A stretch of 64,000 nt of DNA from Trichosporon coremiiforme. Its lineage: Eukaryota > Basidiomycota > Tremellomycetes > Trichosporonales > Trichosporonaceae. The DNA lies in assembly GCA_039545355.1 (NCBI GenBank), contig BCJJ01000016.1, forward strand, positions 981,544 through 1,045,543. Reading direction: 5' to 3'. Positions 20,197-29,959 of the stretch are shown piece by piece; within the stretch, counting starts at the first letter, position 1, and every line of letters starts with the position of its first letter. Under the pieces are notes generated by a model. The model saw only the letters and a list, made by a program, of their open reading frames with translations, was not told where the DNA came from and made no database searches. A program made the translations under genes and the position numbers.

Positions 20197-21387
20197 TCAC
20201 ACACTGAGCAGCAAGTCCATATGATCCGTCGCGCGCAGCTGGGTAAGCTCCGCATCTGTCATCGCCTTCATGACGGAGAGAATGTTCCCTCTCCAGCTAA
20301 TCGCGTACTTCCACTTCAGCGAGTCCTCCAATGGGCTGCTGTCGTTGCACCGAGACAATACCGTCGAAATGATGATGGTTGTGGAGCGGAGGCAAGCGGC
20401 CTTCGCGTCGAACGACTTCAACTTTGGCAATGCTCGCGACATGGCGCAAAGCATGTCCTCTGATGCACCTCCAAGACTGTTTGCTGCTGTCCTAGTGAGC
20501 GACTTGTCGGAGCGCGGGAACTTCTGCCCTTCCATGTACATTGTCCGCGTTGCAAAATGGTTGCACATGTCCGCAAAGTCGCCGTTGGGCACGCTAGCCA
20601 TCACCAATGTTGTCGGAGCTTCCCCGATGATGCGCTTCTCGAGAGATTCGTACGTCAGCGCGGCATCCAGCAAGACCTTGCGCCATCGCGCAGCAATCTC
20701 AGTCCGGCTCGGGCCTCTGTACGTGTACATGAGCCCGAGGTCGTCGTACGACAAAGGAGGGTCGTCAGGCCATTCTCTCGATGCCCAGCAGGGTGCATCG
20801 CGGATCTTTGGCAGTGTGGATCCCTTGAGCAACAACGCCAGAAACTCGGGGCTGGCTCTCAGACGCCTCTCTGCATATCGGCGCCCGCTGCAGTCCTCCT
20901 GCTCGGGAGTGGGTGCCGATGGGCGCGCGCGCTTTGGTGTAGAGGGTACACACGCAACATCCGGACTTGAGGCCATGCTCTGACTCCTGCTCCTCCTCGT
21001 CGTCGGATTGCCGGATGGAGATCGGCTGCGCTTGAGTGGTAGTGTTGGACCGACATCTTCAGGACTCGGTGACAGAACGGAGGTGTAGTTGTCGCCCGAC
21101 GCGTCGGAGAATACCTCCTCTGCAGCAGGTGCTGCAGGTGAAGCAGAGGTTGCTGGGGGATTCTCTCGGCTATCGGACTGGGACGTAAGGCATTCGCTTA
21201 CCCAGGCCAGAGCGGCGGGTGTCAACGGGAGCGTGCTCGCGACGTCTCTGAACTTCAAAATGTCACCGCTCCCGGCCAGCTGGAGCAGTGCCGAGCATGA
21301 AAGGTGTGCAGGAACGTACTGTACTACTTTCAAGATAGTTGCATCCATGGCACTGATGCCTTCCGGCAGGTCGGTTGGAGCGGACAT
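20197..21387 (-). CDS. Protein of unknown function, member 2 of the tandem pair, C-terminally shortened by TGA
   Basis: It starts MSAPTDLPEGISAMDATILK. A 45-48-nt in-frame segment after residue 20 or 21 (about 21280-21327, beginning GTA/GTACAG and ending CTCCAG) matches the intron of the sister gene in position and is probably spliced out. Shared blocks: KFRDVASTLPLTPAALAWVS, WRKVLLDAALTYESLEKR, and MKAMTDAELTQLRA near the end. Ser/Pro/Arg-rich disordered middle. The frame ends at TGA in LLLSV-stop, about 80 residues earlier than the sister, although homologous sequence continues beyond. Either a shortened functional protein, a pseudogene in progress, or a readthrough product. Confidence 0.6.
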   Translation of the reverse strand: MSAPTDLPEGISAMDATILKVVQYVPAHLSCSALLQLAGSGDILKFRDVASTLPLTPAALAWVSECLTSQSDSRENPPATSASPAAPAAEEVFSDASGDNYTSVLSPSPEDVGPTLPLKRSRSPSGNPTTRRSRSQSMASSPDVACVPSTPKRARPSAPTPEQEDCSGRRYAERRLRASPEFLALLLKGSTLPKIRDAPCWASREWPDDPPLSYDDLGLMYTYRGPSRTEIAARWRKVLLDAALTYESLEKRIIGEAPTTLVMASVPNGDFADMCNHFATRTMYMEGQKFPRSDKSLTRTAANSLGGASEDMLCAMSRALPKLKSFDAKAACLRSTTIIISTVLSRCNDSSPLEDSLKWKYAISWRGNILSVMKAMTDAELTQLRATDHMDLLLSV

Positions 21388-21691
21388 GATCGCTATCTGG
21401 GAACCATGAGGAATTGGGTAAGAGAAAGGATGAACCGGAAAGGGAAAGCGCTGTTGTTAGCAACTTTCGGCAGCGAATGTGGAAGTTCCAAGGGTGACTG
21501 ATATTGGGACATTTGCGGACGCGCTTGCCTTAGTATACGCTTGTCCCTGGACTTCTCATGTCTGGCCAGAGCTGGGATTTCCGACGCCTTCAGCAGGGGC
21601 AAAGTGGACGTTTATGAGTTCTATGCATAGCTGTCCCAAGCAACGTTCTTGCGAACAGGTAATCTAAATGAAAGGCTTCCTACTGGGAGCC
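21388..21691. other. Intergenic, no gene seen
   Basis: About 300 bp between two minus-strand genes: promoter of the paralogue gene and 3' flank of the phosphatase. Confidence 0.4.
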
Positions 21692-22719
21692 CTACTCCTC
21701 CATCATGTCGTAGATCAGCTTGAGCTGCTGCGGCGCCTGGACGAGAATGTTGCGTGAACGCCGGATAACCTCCACCGTCTCTGCGATCGGGTCGCCGCCA
21801 AAGTCCTCCAGGTCGTCCGTCTCGTACGTCCTCGGCCGGGGGTAGAACAGCGACGACAGAGCGATAAACGTGCCCGTGCGGCCGACGCCGGCAGAACAGT
21901 GCACCCAGACCTCGCACTCTTGCTCGCCGCGGTCGGCGCCGCTCTGCCGGGCAACGTCCTGCACAAGGCGGCGCAGACATTCGACATTCTCGCCCTCGGG
22001 AACGCCGTGGTCAGGCCATGAGGAGAAGAAGTAGTGGTGCACCACCTTTCTCGTATTTCCGTCGGTCAGCTCGAGCTCGGAATAGACCGAGCCCAGCTCT
22101 GGCTTGCGTTCCTGGCTCTTCAAAGTGAGGTCGATCTCGTCGCCGTTCTTGGACTTGAACGCCAGGCTGTCCGAGTCACCTCTCCTGCTCGTCAGTTCAG
22201 CTAGTCACTGGACAACTCACGGCATGTACGGGCAAGCCTTCTCGATGCCTCGCTCGACCCAGCCAGTGAGCTGGATTAAAATGACGTCCTTCTTGTCGCT
22301 GGTCTTGAGAAAATGCAGATCCTGCTCTGCCATCGCCGAAGCTGAACTGTCGAGCAGCGCCCTGAAGAAGGTGTACCGTGTGTGGTCTAGCGGTGCCTGT
22401 CATCAGCTAACGTCTGTTCTTGCAATCTCACTTGCGCAGCAACCCACCACCGTCCCGTGCCGTCGCCGACAATATTGGCGTTTAGGAACTCGCCGCCCGG
22501 CTTGACGGCCGTGTGGTCATACGCATTCACGTCCGAGTATCGGTTGTCAGCGCGGTGCAGCTTCGAGTTGTGAATAGACCACCGCTGCACATTGCTCAGT
22601 CCGGGCCGGAGCGGAATGTCGACGCCCCGCGAAATGTGGTATCGTTCATGCTCGCGCTGCTCGAGCAAGTCCCACGCTCTTCGAAGAGGGAGGCGGTTGG
22701 GTCGCGGGCTAGCAGACAT
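21692..22719 (-). CDS. Protein tyrosine phosphatase (classical PTP fold)
   Basis: Three exons (22432-22719, 22221-22396, 21692-22184) with introns of 35 and 36 nt give 318 residues in consistent phase. The catalytic P-loop is VHCSAGVGRTG (Cys nucleophile and Arg present). The WPD general-acid loop is in FFSSWPDHGVPEG. The QAPL-type substrate block follows WWVAA, and the terminal LVQAPQQLKLIYDMM helix carries the conserved Gln region. It removes phosphate from phosphotyrosine, probably in the cytosol since no signal peptide or membrane segment is seen. It resembles short fungal PTPs such as Pyp/Ptp1, without a regulatory domain. Start chosen at MSASPRPNRL, because the open frame upstream has poor coding character. 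Confidence 0.88.
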
Positions 22720-23148
22720 ACTGCTTGTCCTCTTGAGAGTCTGTCCTATCGTGAGAGTAGCGAGCCGAGGGAGGCCGGTTGAGACGAGGAAGTCGCAAAC
22801 TGTTGTCTGCAATCGATGACGGAACGCGGTCCGGTCATGTCCAGCATGGCTCGGTGCCTTGTTTGGTCCCCCGTTAGATTGATTATCTCCCCATGGTGCG
22901 TTACGTAACTGGCTTCGCATGAGACCGAAGCCTGACTCGAGATTTCGCTCGGCAAAGATCGGGGATCTTCGCTCTGCTCGCTCTGAGCCCAGGCCTCGGA
23001 GACAGGTCTGTCCGATAATCTTCTGGAAGGGTTGTTGTTCCTTATATGCTGATGACCAACCTTTGCCCTGTCTTTCCCATCTCCTCGTCTCTGCACTCAC
23101 TCTCTTCTCACTAGCATTAGCCCGGACTCATCCCAGTTAGCTCACCAA
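22720..23148. other. Divergent intergenic region, phosphatase / MCT-like transporter
   Basis: 429 bp between divergent starts; no gene seen. Presumed to hold both promoters. Confidence 0.4.
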
Positions 23149-24676
23149 ATGAGCTCCGACATTCATCTTCGCGCTATCACGCGCAGCCAGTCCCGCGACG
23201 GCGTCACGGAACCGGAAGCCGTGCACGTAGCGGACCTCCGGCGGGTATGCACGTCTCTCGAGTCCAATGTCGTCACGCACTGTGAACCCGAGCCACTCGC
23301 GACGCTCCCGACCGTGCTCGACGCCGAGGGCAGCGCGACATTCGCCTCCCACCCATCCACAGAGGCTCTGCCGGCGCTTCCCGACGCCGACGCCGAGATC
23401 TTCGCCTCCCTGCCTCCCGTCGACGGGGGCCGGCGGGCATGGACCTTCCTCGCCGCCGCCACCGTGATGGAGCTCACCACGTGGGGCCTGACGTACAGCG
23501 TGGGCGTGCTGCACGCGTACTGGGTGAAGGAGATGTTCCCTGCCAACGAAAGCACAGTGACGTTGGCCGCGACACTGATGAACGGCATGCTGCTGGTGGC
23601 CGGGGGGCTGTTCGCGCCGGTGCTCACGTTCTTCGCGTATCACACGACCTACCTCCAGCTGCTCGGGCTGGCGTGTGGGACGGCTGCGCTCGTCGGGTCC
23701 GCCTATGTCACGGAGGCTTGGCACCTCATTATCACACTCGGCTTTCTGTATCCCATGTCTATGCGTGAGTGCTTCATATGTGTGTTGGAGCAAGCTAACC
23801 TCAGTCATGTGGCTCCCCTGCGCCACATTTCTGTACGAGTGGTTCCACGCCCGCCGCGGCTTCGCGTTCGGCATTCTGTGCTCCGGTGCTGCTGTCGGCG
23901 GAGTTGTGTTCCCGCTCATGGGCGAGAGCCTGCTGAATCGCATTGGCTACAAGGGCACCATGTACTCGCTCGGCGGTCTGTTCGGCGGAGCCAATGCCTT
24001 GTCAATGATCTTCGTTAATCGCCGCATCCCTCTGCCCTCAAAGCGCTCGGGGCGGAAGGCGCAGACCTTCTGGCCCAAGCTCGACTATAGCTTTCTGCGT
24101 CACCGCGCGGTGTACACGATGGGCCTGTGGGTGCTTGTGTCCGCCATGGCGGCGTTCCTGCCCTCGCTGTGGATGACGACGTTTGCGTCGGACATTGGCG
24201 CGATGAACGGCACCTCCCTCGTGGCAATCATGTATGGGTGCTCGGTCGTCGGCAACATTGCGACGGGCTGGCTGGTGGACCGGTACCAGCCGCGCATCGT
24301 CGTGTTCACGGCGTGCGTGTCGGCCGGCCTGGCGGCCTGGCTCCTCTGGGGTTTTGGGACGAGCAACGCGTGCCTCGTCGCGTTCTGCGTCGTGTGGGGC
24401 CTGACGGCACTCTGCTCCGCGTCCGCGTGGGGCCGCATGGTCGCCTATATTGGCAAAGACGACCACACCCTGCCCGGGCTCCTGACAAGTCTCATGATGA
24501 TGCTCCGCGGCGTCGGCAACTTCGTCTCTGGCCCGCTGTCCACGGCTCTCCTGAGCCAGGGCGCGCTGAAGGGTGCCGTCGCAGCATACCGCTCCAACTA
24601 CGGCGCCATGCTCATGTTCACGGGCGTCGTCACCTTTGTCGGCGGCGTCATTGGCGGCGGCTTCCCGACCGTCTGA
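23149..24676 (+). CDS. MFS transporter, monocarboxylate-transporter-like (MCT/MCH type)
   Basis: Exons 23149-23764 and 23805-24676, joined across a 40-nt intron, give 495 residues. The first 95 residues are a polar cytosolic tail. Twelve hydrophobic segments follow, opening with RRAWTFLAAATVMELTTWGL and TYSVGVLHAYW, the MCT-like first-helix pattern. The intron splits YPMSM from LMWLPCATFLYEWFHARRG, an MFS helix followed by FAFGILCSGAAVGG. The second half has WLVDRYQPR in the MFS loop. The substrate is unknown; fungal relatives include riboflavin and orphan Mch carriers. The C-terminus ends abruptly after the last helix (GGGFPTV), without a cytosolic tail. Confidence 0.85.
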
Positions 24677-25242
24677 TCCTGGGGCTACGCAGCTGCGCGT
24701 ATGCGTTCCTCAAACAAAAGCTGAAACCGGATCTCACCACGACACGGTTTCAGCCAAGGCTTCTTGGCCTTACCTGTAAAACTTTCTGTAGAATCTGTAG
24801 TAGTTACGACCCGGTCATGCACAATAATGCCCAATACATGTATGATACAACACGGTCGAGGCGGCCTGCACCTCTTCAGCTGATCGGCACCAGAAGCGCT
24901 AGAACGCGATGGGTCTTGGTAGGACACGATCTTGGAATGATTGGAGGGGGGATGGTAAGTGTCCAGGGACGCAGGGACGATGATGGTGCCAGGGTCCCAT
25001 TAATCCTTGCGCCCAGGGGCAGGGTCGATCATGTCTTGACGCAAAAACGAAAATGGGGTCCAGCTCAGATCTCCTCTTTGCTCGATGTCTGTGGGCCGTG
25101 GGCCAATGGAGGCCTCGCGCCGTCCGGCGGCACCCGGCAGCTTTTGCGCCTCGGCGTCAACAAACAGAGACAAGTGACAGCCCGGCCGTCCGGGGGCGCA
25201 CTGACACTGTCGGGTGGTGGTAGGTGGTGACTGCGCAGCGGC
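24677..25242. other. Intergenic between convergent genes
   Basis: About 570 bp, no gene seen. Frames reading through from the upstream transporter in another phase are shadows. Confidence 0.4.
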
Positions 25243-26001
25243 TCAGGCGTAGATGGTCGCGCTGCGGTTCGCAGTCTTGCCAGCGGGGAGGGCGCCGTAC
25301 GTGATGTGCCTGTTCGACTTGGGACGCGGGGCATCGGCGCCGGTGGAACGGAGAATGTCGGCGAGGAGCGCGTCGATCTGCGCCTTGAGCTCGACAACGT
25401 ACGCGGGCTGTCCCTTGTGTTTGCGCCGATTGACGGCCGCGGCGACGCGGAACGCATAGTCGTCAATTTGACCGTCGATGATCTCCATCGCCTGCTGGGT
25501 CGTGTGCGTCTCGTCCGGGTCGGACGGGAACGGCCGCCAGCGGTCCTTCGGCAGGCGACCTGCGTCCTCGCAGTCGGACAGGAAGGAGAGGTACTGCCCC
25601 ACCAGCTCTGCGGCCCAGAGGGCGCGCAGCCGCGCCTCCGCCAGCTTCTGCTTCAGCGCCGTCAGGCGCACGGCGAGCTGCGGCTCGAGCTTGGGCAACT
25701 CGTCCAGCATCCGCCTCGCGTTGTGGAGCTCCTGGAAGATCGACACGAGGCGCTCGAAAGCCGCACACAAGTCCTCGCGCGTGCACACGCGGCGGACGTC
25801 GTCGTCCTCCTCGTAGTGGATGAAGGCCGTGAAGAAGAGCTTGTTACGCAGAAGCTTCTTGCCGCCGGGGACGTAGAGGATACGCTGGTCGAGGCCGACC
25901 GCCTGCGGGGCGCTCGCCGCCGGCGCAGGCTTGTGGACAAAGTCATGTCGGTACGGGTAGGCCGGGTAGTCGGACCACTTGCGACCGTTGAACAGCGGCA
26001 T
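25243..26001 (-). CDS. Unrecognised helical protein
   Basis: 252 residues, intronless, with strong C/G-ending codon use throughout, so very probably real. It starts MPLFNGRKWSDYPAYPYRHD. Residues 85-150 are Leu/Glu/Arg-rich and helical (AAFERLVSIFQELHNARRML, then LKQKLAEARLRALWAAELVG), and a second helical part lies at 175-225. No signal peptide, membrane segment or catalytic motif is seen. I do not recognise the family. It is convergent with the MCT-like gene and divergent from the HEAT-like gene, with no clear functional context. Confidence 0.65.
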   Translation of the reverse strand: MPLFNGRKWSDYPAYPYRHDFVHKPAPAASAPQAVGLDQRILYVPGGKKLLRNKLFFTAFIHYEEDDDVRRVCTREDLCAAFERLVSIFQELHNARRMLDELPKLEPQLAVRLTALKQKLAEARLRALWAAELVGQYLSFLSDCEDAGRLPKDRWRPFPSDPDETHTTQQAMEIIDGQIDDYAFRVAAAVNRRKHKGQPAYVVELKAQIDALLADILRSTGADAPRPKSNRHITYGALPAGKTANRSATIYA

Positions 26002-26590
26002 GGTTGGGTGTGGGGGTTAAACGAGTGACTAGGGTGAACAGAGTGATGGTGAGAAAGCAGAAGGTTGCACTGATGCAGTCGACGCAAGAAGCAGCGAGCT
26101 GTCTGCAATCTGCAATGCCAATACCAAGACTCCTGGAGATTCTGGGGTAGCTTGGCGTGCACGGATGGTGCCTCGTGTGCCTTCCTGAACCACAATCTTC
26201 ATGCTGCCTGCACATACACTGGCCGAGGAACGAATCAGAGTTTCATCAGGCAGTCGCAAACAAACCTTGTTGAACAGCCTTGCGACCGCGCACACGCGGC
26301 GATTGGCCGTCGAGCGCCGCCGAGGACGCCGCTGGGGTATTCAGGACTGCTGCAATGGCGTTGACAGCCGAGGCTTTCGCGTATCATCTATCGCGCGCAG
26401 CATGAATACCACGAGATAGCCCATGCTACAGGCCGGAGAAAGAAGACAGGCATTCATGCACGACGCCACACCCAGGGCGCGTCAAGGGACCTCCACCAGG
26501 GATCTGGTAAGCAGTTTGGCATCTGGCACGCATCCATTCCTCGCCTTGGCTCGCCACTGTCCATCGGTCAAAGCCTACGTCACGTCCACC
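26002..26590. other. Divergent intergenic region
   Basis: About 590 bp between the helical protein and the HEAT-like gene. The frame of the latter remains open upstream to 26423, so the exact start is uncertain. Nothing else seen. Confidence 0.4.
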
Positions 26591-29500
26591 ATGTCCACCA
26601 ACTTTCGTCTTCCCCATCATCTCGCTCGACCAGCCGACAACATGCCGACTCCGACAACCGACGGAGCGGGCTTGACCGGCACCTTCCCGCAACGTCTGCG
26701 TGACATCGCAAAGTACGCTCGTCAGCAGACGTTTGCCGAGCAGGACGCTCTTATCAAAAGGCTCGACACTGGCTCGCCGCAGGACCAGTACCTCGCCGGG
26801 TTAGCTGCTGTTGCCACGCAGAATAAGGCTTGGGTTGCGAGGCATATCATGGATACGCAGCCTGGTCTGCAGCACCTCGCTCTCCGCTACTCTCACCTCG
26901 TCGACGACGATGTGATCGAAAGTGCTCTCGCAGGCGACGTCAGCGACTTTGTGAGGAAGGCACTCGTTCGATATGGTCTGGTGGGACGCCCTCACCTCGC
27001 GGACAAGCTCTTCCCTATCCTCAGAAACACCTGGAGTGATCATCTTGCTGTCCGAGTTCTCGTTCATTGCTCCGCGGCAGTCGTCGATCAGCACCTGCGC
27101 GACCTTCTTCCCTCCGCTTCTGCGACTTCCCTCTGGACATTGTTCGCCAACAAGCACGCTGGTGAACTCTTGACTGCACTCCAGCAGAGCATCGACGACG
27201 CAGCCGAGCTTGGAATCTTGCCTTCGACTTGGTGGGACAAGTTTGGAGTTGCGGCGATCGCGCTTCTGAAGGCGAACCCATCTTGCGTGCCCCGCGTACT
27301 CGACATGGTCGACAAGCACAAGCTCGCCACTTTCCCTCTCGTGCTCAGCTCCCAGCTGAACACCTTTGCACGCCAGGATCCGTCTCGGATGCTGGAGTAC
27401 CTTTCCAGGCCGAACTGGTTGTCTAGTCGCAATATCTCTCGCCGAGCCATGCGTCGTGTCGTCCGACCGGCTGTCGGCACGCCAGCTCTGTTCAAGTACG
27501 CCGAAACGTACATTGGCAAGACCTGGGGATGCGATGATCTTTTCAGGGCCCTTCAGCCGCGCGAGCGCCTGCCCATCTATGAGGCTATGAAGCTCGACGG
27601 TACATCGTGCTTGGACTACCTTCCACGCAAGGATCAGGTCAACCTCGCGACTGCGATGGTCACGAAGAACAAGGGCTTGCCGGTGCATCGCGAGGACGAG
27701 CTCTCCGCCATCTCCTATCTGGAGCCTTCTGAGGTTTCTCCTGCCCTCGAGGAGCCCATGAAGGAGCCTGACATGGAGGTTAGGAAGCATGCGATCCAGT
27801 GCTACGTCAAGAATGCTGCGCGCTCCAGGTCTCCGGACGTCTGGAACGCTGCGCTGGAAAAGCTTTCAACGCGCCTTCGTAACCAGCCTCAACCAGTCCG
27901 CCCGCCTGTCATCCGCACAATCTGCGACGTGTCTCCGTTGACGTGGACCTCGGCCGCGCTGCCGTTCATGCGCAAGATCGCCGACGACGCCCTCGATGCT
28001 CTGGATCTGAACGCAGTCGTATCAACGCTCATCGACTTTGCTCTGAATACCATGCGTCAGCGGCCAGAGTTTGAAGTCTGGTGTCTTGAGCTGCTTCAGG
28101 CAATCAACAAGGTGGACCCGGTCTATCTGTCCGAAAGGGTGCGTCACGGGCAGGTCATCAAGGTGTACAAGGCGCTCGAGTCGGACCTCAGGGAAGGCAT
28201 GGGGAAGAAGAAGACCTTTAACCCAATCTACACAGTGGCCAACTGGACCGGCAAGTGCCTTAAGGACATTCCGGACTTGCAGCAGATGCTGTACAGCATC
28301 ACGCGCTTGGCTGGGATCGAGAGCTACAACGTCGGGCAAGCCCTGCAACTGCTGATCGACGTCGACAACTCGTACGCAGTCAAGGCTGTCCAAGATGAAC
28401 GCTCCACGTTGGAGTTCGAATGCGTCGCGAACGTTATCGCGAGGTATCACCCTGAACTGCTCGATCTCGGGAATCCTCCGCAGGGTCGTTGGCTGGAGGA
28501 CACTGAAGACTGGACGTTCGCGTGCGACGCGTCTCTCAGCAAGTTCTGGCCCGAGAATCAGGTCGCAATCTACCTGGAGCAGCTGAAGCGCGATGTCGAG
28601 CAAGGCGACACGTGGAACCGTGCTGAACGTCTCCGTAAACTAAAGCACGTTCCTGGAGGTATCCCGACTGCGAAGGAGTACACCCAGGACAAGAGCACGC
28701 GGATCGCGGAGGCGGCGCTCAGTGTGCTCGCCAGTGACCCGAAAGAGTTGTCGACACTGCTCAGCTATGCGTCGACCGATTCCGCCCGTGTGGCGATGTA
28801 CTGCGCCGGCCGTGCAGCGAAGCATGTACCAACGACAGTGCTGCAGCCAATGCTGGTGGAGGTCCTGAAGGGCGAGAAGACGAAGATCACGAGCAAGAAG
28901 GAGGTTCTGCGACTCGTCGCTCGCCTGCTGCCCGTGGATGCAGCTACGAAGATCCTGTCCGAAACAGCCAACGCTCCGAATGCGCACCGCGACGTCAATA
29001 CCGCGGCCGCAGTCGCTGCACTGGACTTCTTACAGAGTGACCCCGCCGGCAAGGCGATTGTCGAGACGACGGCGCCCAAGAACAAGGAGACGTCTGTGGC
29101 AATCGCCAAGCGCTCTCCTCTACTCGTCAACGACCGTATACGATACGCGAAATTGGTGACCTCTCTTGCCGAAGCAAAGGACGACGACGTCGCCTCGGCG
29201 GTGCTCGGCAACTTGGGCAACTGGGCATCCTTTGACCCTGCCGCGTGGAGCATCTTGAAGAATGCCATTACCAACATGGACAGACGCAAGGTGTGGAAGT
29301 CGGCAGTCTACTCACTCACGGGGCGCGCTGGTGATCCAGAGGGTGCAGAAACGCTGTGCGCGACGCTCGCAGAGCTGCTTACTACAAAGGACAAGTCGGA
29401 GGACGACGCGGGAGAGGACGCCGACCTGCCCGTCTTCCGCCGCGTACAGGACATTGCGCAACGCCTGTGGTCTCTGACGCGCGCCTTGCCGTCGAAATAC

Positions 29501-29902
29501 GGCCCGGCGGCTCGTGCCGCCTTGAAGGTCATCGACGATAGCAGAAACAAGGAATACGAGGAGGAGTACTGCGACCTGCTGCTGTCGTTGTGGAAGGTCG
29601 ACAACAGTGTGCTCGACACGGCGATTGCGCGCCTCGAAGGTCGCCCCATCCTCGCGCAGCGCTTCGCGGAGACGATGCGCAACTGGCTGCAGCCGGGTGA
29701 GGCTCTCCCGGTGGCGACCAAGCTTGCGAGCGGCAGCTACACGGGTGCGCTGTTCGCAGTCGCGCTGGCTGGTAGGATGGGCCCTAAGTGTCGCTGGGAC
29801 AAGGAGTGGAGGGACGTTGTGAGGACTTTGCGTGCGCACGAGAGTCCTGAGATTCGTGACCTCGCACGACACATCAAGGCCGTGCAGCAGGACACCATGT
29901 AA
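26591..29902 (+). CDS. Large alpha-helical HEAT-repeat-like protein, intronless
   Basis: 1,103 residues from the ATG at 26591 (MSTNFRLPHH). An alternative ATG lies 16 codons further in, and the frame is open back to 26423. It is built of repeated amphipathic helix pairs of about 35-40 residues (for example VIESALAGDVSDFVRKALVR and VRKHAIQCYVKNAARS, then ARVAMYCAGRAAKHVPTTVL), typical of HEAT or ARM solenoids. No enzymatic motif is visible. The layout, with long stretches of helices each opening on an LP or RP pair, recalls large HEAT proteins of actinobacteria. The absence of introns over 3.3 kb is unusual in this genome. Role unknown; such solenoids are scaffolds. Bacterial ancestry is a guess needing a tree. 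Confidence 0.75.
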   Translation: MSTNFRLPHHLARPADNMPTPTTDGAGLTGTFPQRLRDIAKYARQQTFAEQDALIKRLDTGSPQDQYLAGLAAVATQNKAWVARHIMDTQPGLQHLALRYSHLVDDDVIESALAGDVSDFVRKALVRYGLVGRPHLADKLFPILRNTWSDHLAVRVLVHCSAAVVDQHLRDLLPSASATSLWTLFANKHAGELLTALQQSIDDAAELGILPSTWWDKFGVAAIALLKANPSCVPRVLDMVDKHKLATFPLVLSSQLNTFARQDPSRMLEYLSRPNWLSSRNISRRAMRRVVRPAVGTPALFKYAETYIGKTWGCDDLFRALQPRERLPIYEAMKLDGTSCLDYLPRKDQVNLATAMVTKNKGLPVHREDELSAISYLEPSEVSPALEEPMKEPDMEVRKHAIQCYVKNAARSRSPDVWNAALEKLSTRLRNQPQPVRPPVIRTICDVSPLTWTSAALPFMRKIADDALDALDLNAVVSTLIDFALNTMRQRPEFEVWCLELLQAINKVDPVYLSERVRHGQVIKVYKALESDLREGMGKKKTFNPIYTVANWTGKCLKDIPDLQQMLYSITRLAGIESYNVGQALQLLIDVDNSYAVKAVQDERSTLEFECVANVIARYHPELLDLGNPPQGRWLEDTEDWTFACDASLSKFWPENQVAIYLEQLKRDVEQGDTWNRAERLRKLKHVPGGIPTAKEYTQDKSTRIAEAALSVLASDPKELSTLLSYASTDSARVAMYCAGRAAKHVPTTVLQPMLVEVLKGEKTKITSKKEVLRLVARLLPVDAATKILSETANAPNAHRDVNTAAAVAALDFLQSDPAGKAIVETTAPKNKETSVAIAKRSPLLVNDRIRYAKLVTSLAEAKDDDVASAVLGNLGNWASFDPAAWSILKNAITNMDRRKVWKSAVYSLTGRAGDPEGAETLCATLAELLTTKDKSEDDAGEDADLPVFRRVQDIAQRLWSLTRALPSKYGPAARAALKVIDDSRNKEYEEEYCDLLLSLWKVDNSVLDTAIARLEGRPILAQRFAETMRNWLQPGEALPVATKLASGSYTGALFAVALAGRMGPKCRWDKEWRDVVRTLRAHESPEIRDLARHIKAVQQDTM

Positions 29903-29959
29903 GTGGTGCAAAAGGCAACCATGTAGACTATCAAATGTTGTGCATAGATTGTATGTGAA

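Noticed and set aside
24127..25230. 367-codon plus-strand frame overlapping the MCT-like transporter
   Set aside because: Same strand, wrong phase, Arg/His-rich. It begins inside the real exon and runs into intergenic sequence.
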